A DNA stretch of 64,000 nt from an uncultured Prevotellaceae bacterium. GTDB taxonomy: Bacteria > Bacteroidota > Bacteroidia > Bacteroidales > Bacteroidaceae. Below, in pieces: positions 54,909 to 62,727 of the stretch. The position numbers were made by a program, and so were the translations under genes. Position 1 is the first letter of the stretch, and every line of letters begins with the position of its first letter. A model generated the notes under the pieces. That model was not told where the DNA came from. It did not search any database and saw nothing but the letters and a program-made list of their open reading frames with translations. The stretch covers positions 1-64,000 of the forward strand of contig CAMJZV010000014.1 of the NCBI GenBank assembly GCA_946410305.1, written 5' to 3'.

Positions 54909-54982
54909 AGGCAATAGGTACACCGAAGTGTTAATATTCTATAAATAGAAGGCTCGATGGATGCAAAAAACATATAATTTGC

Positions 54983-54990
54983 TATATTTG
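54983..54990 (+). promoter_or_regulatory. -7 box for the sensor pair
   Basis: TATATTTG lies 22 nt before the ATG at 55013. No good -33 element. Confidence 0.45.
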
Positions 54991-55012
54991 CACCACCAAG
55001 CTATTAACTCTA

Positions 55013-56521
55013 ATGCTACCTAAGAAAATCTCTGAAACGCTTTCACTTAGACTAAGCTTAATAGTTGCCTGTGTAATTGCGTTGCTGCTCTTGGTATCCT
55101 TAGCCGTGATGTTCTACTTCTCACGCCAGGCACTAAGAGAGAAGGCGATGCGTAATGCCGAGCAGACACTAGAGGTAACGGTGCAGAACATCGACAATAT
55201 CCTGCTCAGCGTGGAACAGTCAGCAGGTAACGTCTATTGGGAGGTAATAGCACATCTGGACAAGCCCGACGAGATGCTCACCTACAGTCGTAGGATGGTG
55301 GAGTGCAATCCTTACATCGTGGGCTGTGCCATTGTTTTCAAGCCTTATTTTTACCCTGACCATGAGCTCTTTATGGCTTACATCCACCGCAAAGGACACA
55401 GCGTAACGGCCAATGCGGCATCGGAGTTAGTACAACAGGACACATTTGCTAATTGTCCTTACACCGAGCAGGTCTGGTATACTGAACCTATGACACTGGG
55501 GCATGCCTGTTGGACAGAGCCACTGAAAAACAACGATACGGAAGATGAGCCACTTGTCACTTTCTGCCTGCCCATCTTAAACCGTAACGGCAAGAGCGTG
55601 GGTGTTGTGGCGGTAGATGTCGCCATCGAGCTGCTCTCGCAGATTGTGCTGGCTGCCAAACCGTCGCCCAACGGTTATAGTATGCTGTTAGCACGCAACG
55701 GCTCTTATATCGTACACCCAGACAAGGAGAAGTTGACCAAGGAGAGTGTCTTCAGCCAATTCGTCAAAGACAGCGACCCCTCGATGCGTATGGCGGCCAA
55801 GTCGATGGTCAATGGTGAGAGCGGTTTTACCAATTTCATCATGAACGAGCAGGAGTGGTATATGGTCTACAAGCCCTTCATGCGCCACGCCGTGGTTGGA
55901 CGCACCACAGACCATCTTGGCTGGAGCGTGGGTGTCGTCTATCCTAAAGAGGATATTATGGGGGACTACAACCGACTGGTCTATCTTGTGCTGAGCATCG
56001 CCTTTGTTGGCTTGCTGCTCTCCGTCGTACTGAGCAGTCTGTTTACCCATCGCCAGCTATTACCGCTGGACATGCTCACCAAGGCTGCACACAAAATCAG
56101 TCAGGGAGACTACGGCATGGCCATTCCAGATACCAAACGAGGCGACGAGATAGGAAAGCTACAAGAGAACTTCCAGCAGATGCAACACTCGGTGGTAAGC
56201 CAGATAGCCGAGCTGAAGCAGATGAACGAGCAGCTGAAGGAGCGTAGCAAAGAGTTGCAGCAAGCCAACAGGACAGCTCAGGAAGCCAACAGGATGAAGA
56301 CGGCGTTCCTACACCAGATGATCCACCAGATGCTGGAACCTGCCGACACCCTCATGAATCACGTGAACACCCTTTGCAACAACTATCATACCATCAGTCT
56401 TGAGGAGGCCAATGAAGAGATCAGTGCCATCCACCAGAAGGGAAAGACGATTATTGAACTGCTTGCCCACATGATAGACTCTGCAGAACAGGAGACAGGA
56501 AAGGAGGATGCCCATGATTAA
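55013..56521 (+). CDS. Cache-HAMP protein with HisKA-like end but no ATPase domain
   Basis: The 502-residue protein has membrane helices at about 14-36 and 322-344, a double Cache sensor between them (EQVWYTEP, VGVVAVDVAIEL), a HAMP domain (about 345-397), a coiled coil (398-436) and then a HisKA-like helix pair with FLHQMIHQMLEPADTL. His 438 is at the phospho-acceptor position, but the usual Glu after it is Gln, and no HATPase domain follows. It overlaps the next gene, a full kinase, by 14 nt, so the two may form a complex. The truncated gene at 48-716 is a paralogue. Confidence 0.8.
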   Translation: MLPKKISETLSLRLSLIVACVIALLLLVSLAVMFYFSRQALREKAMRNAEQTLEVTVQNIDNILLSVEQSAGNVYWEVIAHLDKPDEMLTYSRRMVECNPYIVGCAIVFKPYFYPDHELFMAYIHRKGHSVTANAASELVQQDTFANCPYTEQVWYTEPMTLGHACWTEPLKNNDTEDEPLVTFCLPILNRNGKSVGVVAVDVAIELLSQIVLAAKPSPNGYSMLLARNGSYIVHPDKEKLTKESVFSQFVKDSDPSMRMAAKSMVNGESGFTNFIMNEQEWYMVYKPFMRHAVVGRTTDHLGWSVGVVYPKEDIMGDYNRLVYLVLSIAFVGLLLSVVLSSLFTHRQLLPLDMLTKAAHKISQGDYGMAIPDTKRGDEIGKLQENFQQMQHSVVSQIAELKQMNEQLKERSKELQQANRTAQEANRMKTAFLHQMIHQMLEPADTLMNHVNTLCNNYHTISLEEANEEISAIHQKGKTIIELLAHMIDSAEQETGKEDAHD

Positions 56522-58169
56522 GATTCGTCGACATCTCTCCGCCAAACTCAGCATCGGCATCACGCTGCTGGCAGGCTACATTTTCGTAGTGGCACTGGGT
56601 ATCTTGTTCCTCTACTCACAGCATCTTATCCTACAAGAGACGGAAAAGCATGCCACCAGCGTGCTACATACCACCACGCAAAGGATCAATAGCAAGATGA
56701 GTCTGGTGGAGAATGCCATCAATTCCAACGTATGGCTGATGGAGGCCAATTTCCGTCCCGACTCGCTGGAATCCATCCGCCGTCGTATTGTCAGGCTCAA
56801 TCGCACCGTCAACAGCTGTCGCATCACTACCGATCCCGATGAAATCGGCAAAATCAAGCAAGGGGCATCATTTGAGATCACAGAACAAGGCGACACCATC
56901 TTCACCTACGCCAAGGCGATTCGTCCTGATGGAGAGACCGTCGAGGGAGTCGTTTTGGCAACTCTCGCCTCCGAACAGATTGACACCATCATCAGCAAGG
57001 CAGCACATCCTACGCCCAACTCTTATTTCCTACTCAAAAGAAAAGACCAACAGTGGGAGGAGAGCGGCAATCTTGTGTTCTATAACAGCTTGCCGGATAC
57101 GGATTGGGAACTCGCCTTGATATGTCCAAAAAGCGAGATACTGAAGAGTAACTACCAGCTATTCATGATAGCCATAGGACTTCTTGTCGGAGGTCTGCTG
57201 CTTACCATGTTTATCTGTTATCTGCTGACAAGGAGAACGATCAAGCCGCTCAACCAGCTGCTGGCACTCAGCAAGAGAATTGTTGACGGACATTACGAAG
57301 AGGGCATTCCCCACTCTACCCGTCGAGATGTCATTGGACGACTGCAAAACAGTTTTGTGGTCATGCAACAGTCGCTCCATGAGTCTGTGAGCAGCATTCA
57401 CCAGACTGCCGAGGAGACCCAGAAGCATAATAAGGAACTGGCGCAGGCCATGACAATGGCTGAAGAGGCTGTCAAGAATAAGGCTTTGTTTATCCAGAAT
57501 GTGTCACACCAGATGCGTACACCGTTGAACATCGCGATGGGTTTTGCCGATGTGCTTGGTGACAATCTCAAGACACAAAAAGAGAGTAAAGGCCAGCACC
57601 CGCTCAGGAAGGAAGAGCTGGCAGACATCATCGATACCATGACCCACAATGCCATCCATCTGAACCGTATGGTACAGATGCTTGCGGATAGTTCTGAATA
57701 CGGTACTTCCCACGAGTTGATTACCAAAAAGAGCGATATCGTATGTTGCAATACCATCGCCCAAGAGTGCATCGACTATATGCGAGAGCGTTTTCCCAAA
57801 GCCACCTTGTTCTTTGAGAGTGAACTACCTGACAAAACTACTTTCAAGACCAACCATCTCTTCCTGATGCGCACGCTCCGCGAGTTGCTGTTCAATGCCG
57901 CCAAATACTCTGACGGCCAGCATATCAAGCTACGTGTCACAGAGACGATTACTACTATTCGCTTTATAGTAGAAGATACTGGCCCTGGCATAGAAAAAGA
58001 AGCACAGGCATTCCTCTTCAAGCCATTCGCCAAAGTCGACGACCTGTCCGAAGGTCTTGGCCTCGGACTGCCATTGGCCAAGCGACATGCATACGGCCTG
58101 GGAGGTGACCTACTCTACGATGAGAGCTACCACGATGGCTGCCGCTTCATCCTGGAAGTGCCTAAATAA
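56508..58169 (+). CDS. Sensor histidine kinase (extracytoplasmic sensor-HAMP-HisKA-HATPase)
   Basis: The 553-residue protein has helices at about 14-36 and 217-239, an extracytoplasmic sensor (about 37-216), HAMP (240-292), a coiled coil and HisKA with FIQNVSHQMRTPLN (His 334), then the ATPase boxes LRELLFNAAKYS (N), VEDTGPGI (G1), FKPFAKVDDL (F) and GLGLGLPLAKRH (G2). It is a complete kinase; no response regulator is adjacent. An in-frame ATG at 56514 is an alternative start. Confidence 0.9.
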   Translation: MPMIKIRRHLSAKLSIGITLLAGYIFVVALGILFLYSQHLILQETEKHATSVLHTTTQRINSKMSLVENAINSNVWLMEANFRPDSLESIRRRIVRLNRTVNSCRITTDPDEIGKIKQGASFEITEQGDTIFTYAKAIRPDGETVEGVVLATLASEQIDTIISKAAHPTPNSYFLLKRKDQQWEESGNLVFYNSLPDTDWELALICPKSEILKSNYQLFMIAIGLLVGGLLLTMFICYLLTRRTIKPLNQLLALSKRIVDGHYEEGIPHSTRRDVIGRLQNSFVVMQQSLHESVSSIHQTAEETQKHNKELAQAMTMAEEAVKNKALFIQNVSHQMRTPLNIAMGFADVLGDNLKTQKESKGQHPLRKEELADIIDTMTHNAIHLNRMVQMLADSSEYGTSHELITKKSDIVCCNTIAQECIDYMRERFPKATLFFESELPDKTTFKTNHLFLMRTLRELLFNAAKYSDGQHIKLRVTETITTIRFIVEDTGPGIEKEAQAFLFKPFAKVDDLSEGLGLGLPLAKRHAYGLGGDLLYDESYHDGCRFILEVPK

Positions 58170-59502
58170 TAGGAAGGGAGATACCGTTGATTTTTTGATA
58201 GACGTCCAGGGCATAGACGTCGGTCATACCACTGATGTAGTCGATGACGGACATGAGGCGTACCTCCAGATCGGGGTCGTCAATATGATACTGGCTGGAC
58301 ACACGACCAATGAGCTGCTGCGAATAGTAGCGGTCTGGATGCATGACAGCCTCAACCATCTGCTGCATGAGCGTCTCCATAATCTTATAACCAGACAGTT
58401 CTACGTCAAGGACGGGGCGGCTACGGTAGATTTTCTGTACGGAAAGCTCGGCACAACGACGGTAGGCCTCGCGCTGCATGGGTGAGATATGGTCAATGAG
58501 GCTACCGGTAAAGGTGCCACTCAGTATCTCGTCTTCGTGCTCAATAAAGGTATTGACACATTCGTTCTCCAATTTACCGATGACACAAGCACGCAGATAG
58601 ACTATCTGCTCGTTTTTATCGGTGAGCTGTTCACTCTCTATGCGCTGTAGGATATGTTGCTGTGTCTCTCCATCAAAGAAGTCAAGCATCAGGCGCGACG
58701 CCTGTTCGAAGGTTATAATCTTCAGTTTATGGGCATCTTCCAAGTCCATAATCTCATAGCAGATATCATCGGCAGCCTCCACGAGATATACCAATGGATG
58801 GCGCACGTAGCGGAGAGGCTCACCAGGCTTAGAGATACAAATAATGCCCATTTCATCGGCAATTCGCTGGTAAGTTTCCTGTTCACTTTGGAAGAATCCG
58901 AACTTACCTTTCTTGCTGGCAGCAGATGAGGCATAGGGGTATTTGACGATGCTGGCAATGGTGGAGTAGCACATGACAAAACCACCAGGACGGCGCCCCT
59001 TGAACTGGTGGGTGAGCAGACGGAAGGCGTTGGCATTACCCTCGAAATGGGTGATGTCGTCCCAGAAGGCGGGAGACACCTGCTGGCGCAACTCACGTCC
59101 AGGACCTTCTGTAAAGAATGTCTGAATAGCCTTCTCGCCAGAATGACCAAAAGGCGGATTACCCAAGTCGTGAGCCAGACAGGCGGTAGAAACGATCTGA
59201 CCAATCTCTTCAAACAGCGTACCCCGCAACTCAGGATGTTTGGTGGCAATCAATCGCTGTGACACGTCGTTGCCCAGTGACATACCTACGCTGGACACCT
59301 CCAGCGAGTGGGTCAGACGGTTGTGTACAAAGACGCTTCCCGGCAAGGGGAACACCTGCGTCTTGTTCTGCAGGCGGCGAAAAGGTGCCGAGAAGATCAG
59401 GCGGTCGTAGTCACGCTTGAATTCTGAACGGTCATCATGGCGCTCTGTATGGCGCTGTTCCTGACCGAGTCGCTTGTTGGATATAAGTTGTTTCCACTCC
59501 AT
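58162..59502 (-). CDS. dgt: Deoxyguanosinetriphosphate triphosphohydrolase (dGTPase)
   Basis: The 446-residue HD-domain protein has RRLQNKTQVFPL, HSLEVSSVG, CLAHDLGNPPFGHSGEKA (HD motif) and DDICYEIMDLEDA, matching Dgt-type dNTP triphosphohydrolases, which split dNTPs to nucleoside and triphosphate. The last codons overlap the kinase gene end (8 nt, convergent). A -7 box (TACCTTTG, minus, 59518-59511) ends 8 nt before the ATG. Confidence 0.9.
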   Translation of the reverse strand: MEWKQLISNKRLGQEQRHTERHDDRSEFKRDYDRLIFSAPFRRLQNKTQVFPLPGSVFVHNRLTHSLEVSSVGMSLGNDVSQRLIATKHPELRGTLFEEIGQIVSTACLAHDLGNPPFGHSGEKAIQTFFTEGPGRELRQQVSPAFWDDITHFEGNANAFRLLTHQFKGRRPGGFVMCYSTIASIVKYPYASSAASKKGKFGFFQSEQETYQRIADEMGIICISKPGEPLRYVRHPLVYLVEAADDICYEIMDLEDAHKLKIITFEQASRLMLDFFDGETQQHILQRIESEQLTDKNEQIVYLRACVIGKLENECVNTFIEHEDEILSGTFTGSLIDHISPMQREAYRRCAELSVQKIYRSRPVLDVELSGYKIMETLMQQMVEAVMHPDRYYSQQLIGRVSSQYHIDDPDLEVRLMSVIDYISGMTDVYALDVYQKINGISLPII

Positions 59503-59510
59503 AATGGGTG

Positions 59511-59518
59511 CAAAGGTA
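59511..59518 (-). promoter_or_regulatory. -7 box for dgt
   Basis: TACCTTTG on the minus strand lies 8 nt upstream of the dgt ATG, again implying a very short leader. Confidence 0.5.
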
Positions 59519-59520
59519 GT

Positions 59521-59560
59521 AATAAATTAAAGATTAAAGATGAAAAATGAAAAATTATTT
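59521..59560. repeat. AAAGATTAAAGATGAAAAATGAAA-type repeat upstream of dut
   Basis: Degenerate AAAGATTAAAGATGAAAAAT units fill the divergent dgt/dut spacer. Confidence 0.45.
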
Positions 59561-59589
59561 GTCTGTTTGGAGAGAAATGACTACTTTTG
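59558..59589 (+). promoter_or_regulatory. Promoter for dut
   Basis: TTTG (59558-59561), 20 nt, TACTTTTG (59582-59589), 28 nt before the ATG at 59618, which fixes the start inside a longer frame. Confidence 0.7.
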
Positions 59590-59617
59590 CACATTATTTA
59601 ATAAGAAACGTTTCGAA

Positions 59618-60055
59618 ATGATTAAAATCAAAGTCGTCAACCGTGGGCACCAACAGTTGCCTGCATACGCTACGCCACAGAGTGCAGGAATGGATCTGCG
59701 CGCCAATCTCGATGCACCTATCACGTTGCATCCTATGGAGCGTCGTCTGATTCCCACAGGACTACACATCGCACTGCCAGAAGGCTATGAGGCTCAGGTA
59801 CGTCCACGTAGTGGACTGGCACTGAAGCATGGTCTTACCGTGCTGAATACGCCAGGAACCATTGATGCCGACTATCGTGGTGAGATTGGTGTGGTACTCA
59901 TCAACCTGTCGCAGGAAGACTTTGTCATCAACGATGGTGAGCGCATCGCCCAGATGGTGATTGCCCGCCATGAACAGGGTGACTTCGTCGTTGTCGAAGA
60001 ACTTGACGAGACAGAGCGTGGCGAAGGCGGTTACGGACATACTGGAGTGAAGTAG
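59618..60055 (+). CDS. dut: dUTP diphosphatase
   Basis: The 145-residue protein has the five dUTPase motifs: [55 protein letters not shown] and [10 protein letters not shown]. It hydrolyses dUTP to dUMP. It is the first gene of the dut-TPR-DUF4292-EnvC run. Confidence 0.95.
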   Translation: MIKIKVVNRGHQQLPAYATPQSAGMDLRANLDAPITLHPMERRLIPTGLHIALPEGYEAQVRPRSGLALKHGLTVLNTPGTIDADYRGEIGVVLINLSQEDFVINDGERIAQMVIARHEQGDFVVVEELDETERGEGGYGHTGVK

Positions 60056-60088
60056 CGGGCAGAGCCCTAGTGAAAAGTGAAAAGATAA

Positions 60089-61843
60089 ATGAAAAAAAAG
60101 CTTATAAGAAGAAGGATGGTAATGGGAATAGCGTTATTCGTTATTCACTGTTCTCTATTCACTAGTCTCGCTGTGGCACAAGACGACACGGCAAGACGAT
60201 ATGACGCTTTTTTCTTGGATGCTATCTGTCAGCGAGAGAAGGGCAACAACGATGCTGCCTTCGACCTGTTCCGCCATTGTATCGACATCGACTCCACCCG
60301 TTCTGAGGCCTACTACTATCTGGCACAGTACTATGCTGCACTGAAACAGAAGGATACCTCACTGAAATACTGTCAGCGTGCCGTAGACTTAGAACCCGAC
60401 AACGTGACCTATCTGGAGACGCTGGCCAACACCTACCTCAACCAGCGGAAATATCCCGAAGCCATTACGGCCTTGGAGAAGCTGTGCGAGAAGAGTCGCG
60501 ACCGCGACGACGTGCTGGGGATACTGATACAACTCTATGAACAGCAGGGCGATTACGACAACGCCATCCGTACGCTGGCACGCCTGGAGACCATTGAAGG
60601 AAAGAGTGAGCGCCTGTCGTATGCCAAGAGCAACCTCTACTCACAGAAGGGTGACAAGAAGGCTGCCATTGCCGAGATGAAGACGCTGGCCGACCAGTAT
60701 CCCAACGACAACAACTACCGTTGCCTGTATGCCAACACGCTGTACATCAATGGACAGAAGAAGAAAGCCGTAGCCATCTATGACAAGGTGCTGAAGGAAG
60801 AACCCTCGAACCGCAACGCACAGATGGCGCTGCTGGCCTACTATAACGACCAGAAAGACACGGCAAACGTGAACGCTATGATAGAGCGTGTGCTTTTCAA
60901 CAAGAACGCCTCTACAGACGACCGTGTGGCACTGATGCGTCAGGTCATAGGGGAAAGTGAGCAGCATGGTGGAGACTCCACCCGTGTGCTGCAGTTGTTC
61001 CACCGCTTGCTTGACATGCCTGAGACAGATAGCGACTTCGTCCTCTTCTGTGCATCGTATATGAACATGAAGAAGATGCCCAACGACAGCATCCGTCTGG
61101 TATTGGAAAAGGTGCTGGAGATGACTCCCGACAATGCTGCCGCCCGCATGCAGCTGGTGAACTATGCCTGGCAGGCTGAAGACCGCGACCGCATCATCGA
61201 CTTGTGCCGTGCTGCCCGCCAGTATAATCCCGATGAAATGGCCTTTTATTACTATCAGGGCATTGCCTACTACCAGAAAGGACAACTCGACGAGGCTCTT
61301 AACGCATTCCAAAACGGCATCGGCGTCATCAACAGCGACAGCGATCCGGGTATTGTCAGTGACTTCTATGCCGTGCTGGGCGATATCATGCATCAGAAGG
61401 GCATGGAAAAGGAAGCCTTTGCTGCCTACGATTCCTGTCTGGTATGGAAAGACGACAACATCGGCTGTCTGAACAACTACGCCTACTACCTCAGCGAGAA
61501 GGGCATCCGTCTGGATGAGGCTGAGCGCATGTCGTATCGTACCATCAAGGCCGAGCCGAAGAACGCCACCTATCTAGACACCTATGCATGGATACTCTTC
61601 ATGCAGAAACGTTACGACGAGGCCCGCAAGTATATTGACCTGACGATGGAGAACGACAAGGATACGTCAGCCGTCTTGCTGGAGCATGCCGGTGACATCT
61701 ACTATCACGTCGGTGAAAAAGAACAGGCCTTAGATTTCTGGCAACAAGCCTTGGAGCATGCGTCGCAGGAGTCGGAGGTAAAGGACGACCGTCAACAGAT
61801 ACTGATTAGAAAGATAAAACTCAAAAAATACGTCAAAGAATGA
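60089..61843 (+). CDS. Tetratricopeptide-repeat exported protein
   Basis: The 584-residue protein has a signal peptide whose core IALFVIHCSLFTSLAVAQ is partly encoded by a TTCACTA-type repeat, then about 12 TPR-like helical repeats (for example AYYYLAQYYAALKQKDTSLK, LDTYAWILFMQKRYDEARKY). It is probably a periplasmic scaffold. It overlaps the DUF4292 gene by 4 nt. A conserved neighbour set with dut, DUF4292 and an M23 peptidase is known in Bacteroidales. Confidence 0.82.
   Translation: MKKKLIRRRMVMGIALFVIHCSLFTSLAVAQDDTARRYDAFFLDAICQREKGNNDAAFDLFRHCIDIDSTRSEAYYYLAQYYAALKQKDTSLKYCQRAVDLEPDNVTYLETLANTYLNQRKYPEAITALEKLCEKSRDRDDVLGILIQLYEQQGDYDNAIRTLARLETIEGKSERLSYAKSNLYSQKGDKKAAIAEMKTLADQYPNDNNYRCLYANTLYINGQKKKAVAIYDKVLKEEPSNRNAQMALLAYYNDQKDTANVNAMIERVLFNKNASTDDRVALMRQVIGESEQHGGDSTRVLQLFHRLLDMPETDSDFVLFCASYMNMKKMPNDSIRLVLEKVLEMTPDNAAARMQLVNYAWQAEDRDRIIDLCRAARQYNPDEMAFYYYQGIAYYQKGQLDEALNAFQNGIGVINSDSDPGIVSDFYAVLGDIMHQKGMEKEAFAAYDSCLVWKDDNIGCLNNYAYYLSEKGIRLDEAERMSYRTIKAEPKNATYLDTYAWILFMQKRYDEARKYIDLTMENDKDTSAVLLEHAGDIYYHVGEKEQALDFWQQALEHASQESEVKDDRQQILIRKIKLKKYVKE
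60134..60166 (+). repeat. TTCACTA-type repeat encoding a signal-peptide core
   Basis: TTATTCGTTATTCACTGTTC and TCTATTCACTAG encode the hydrophobic core of the signal peptide. It ends in TTCACTAG like the copies at 17961 and 37022. Confidence 0.6.
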
Positions 61844-62718
61844 AAGCACTACGTTATTGGAAGATGACCGCAGTGGTCGTTGCTGCGCTATTGGTAACAT
61901 CCTGCAGCACCATTCGGAACCTGGGGAAGAAGTCAAACAAGTCGCAAGTTGAAGCATCAGGAACAGTCTTGCCTGACACCTTGCAGAAGGATGCCTTCCT
62001 GCAGAAAGTGACAGACAATGCACAGTCTACCCGTTTCATCACCTCCAAGATCAAATTCTCCGTAGAGGTGGGCAACCGCCAAATGACATTGACGGGCAAC
62101 CTGAAGATGAAGCGCGACGATGTCATCCGCCTACAACTGATGGCCTTTGGATTTGTGGAGGCTGGTCGTCTGGAGTTCACACAGGACTACGTGCTTATTG
62201 TTGACCGTATCAACAAACAGTACCTGAAGGTACCTTATGCCCAGCTGGAGTTCTTCCGTCACAGCGGTGTTGACTTCAACATGTTGCAGGCTTTGTTCTG
62301 GAATGAGCTCTTCCAGCCTGGTAAAGCACGTCTGACAGATAAAAACCTGAAGAAGTTCACTACGGATGCCGGTGTCGACAACGACGTTATCGTCTCCTAT
62401 GAAAGCGACGTCCTGTCATATCGCTGGCTGACAGAGCGCGAAACAGGCCGCATCAAGATGGCTAATGTGCTCTATAACAACCATCTCCGCGGCAACTACC
62501 AACTCAATTGGGACTACGAGGAATTCAAGGTCAGCAACCGCAAGATGTTCCCCATGAAGCATAAGGTGGCATTCAGTACACCTGACAGGGAAGTAAAACT
62601 GGAGATGATGCTCAACTATTTGGGTAACGATGAAGACTGGGAGCCCCGTACCACACTCTCCGGCAAGTATCGTCAGATGCCTGTCGATGAGATTCTGCGT
62701 CGCTTTATGTCACTCTAA
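61840..62718 (+). CDS. DUF4292 domain-containing lipoprotein
   Basis: The 292-residue protein has a lipobox (LVTSCS) and the DUF4292 pattern: SKIKFSVEVGNRQMTLTGNL, LQLMAFGFVEAGRLEF, YVLIVDRINKQYLKV. The fold is LolA/LolB-like, so a role in lipid or lipoprotein handling is inferred. It overlaps the TPR gene by 4 nt. Confidence 0.82.
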   Translation: MKALRYWKMTAVVVAALLVTSCSTIRNLGKKSNKSQVEASGTVLPDTLQKDAFLQKVTDNAQSTRFITSKIKFSVEVGNRQMTLTGNLKMKRDDVIRLQLMAFGFVEAGRLEFTQDYVLIVDRINKQYLKVPYAQLEFFRHSGVDFNMLQALFWNELFQPGKARLTDKNLKKFTTDAGVDNDVIVSYESDVLSYRWLTERETGRIKMANVLYNNHLRGNYQLNWDYEEFKVSNRKMFPMKHKVAFSTPDREVKLEMMLNYLGNDEDWEPRTTLSGKYRQMPVDEILRRFMSL

Positions 62719-62727
62719 ACAGAAGGG

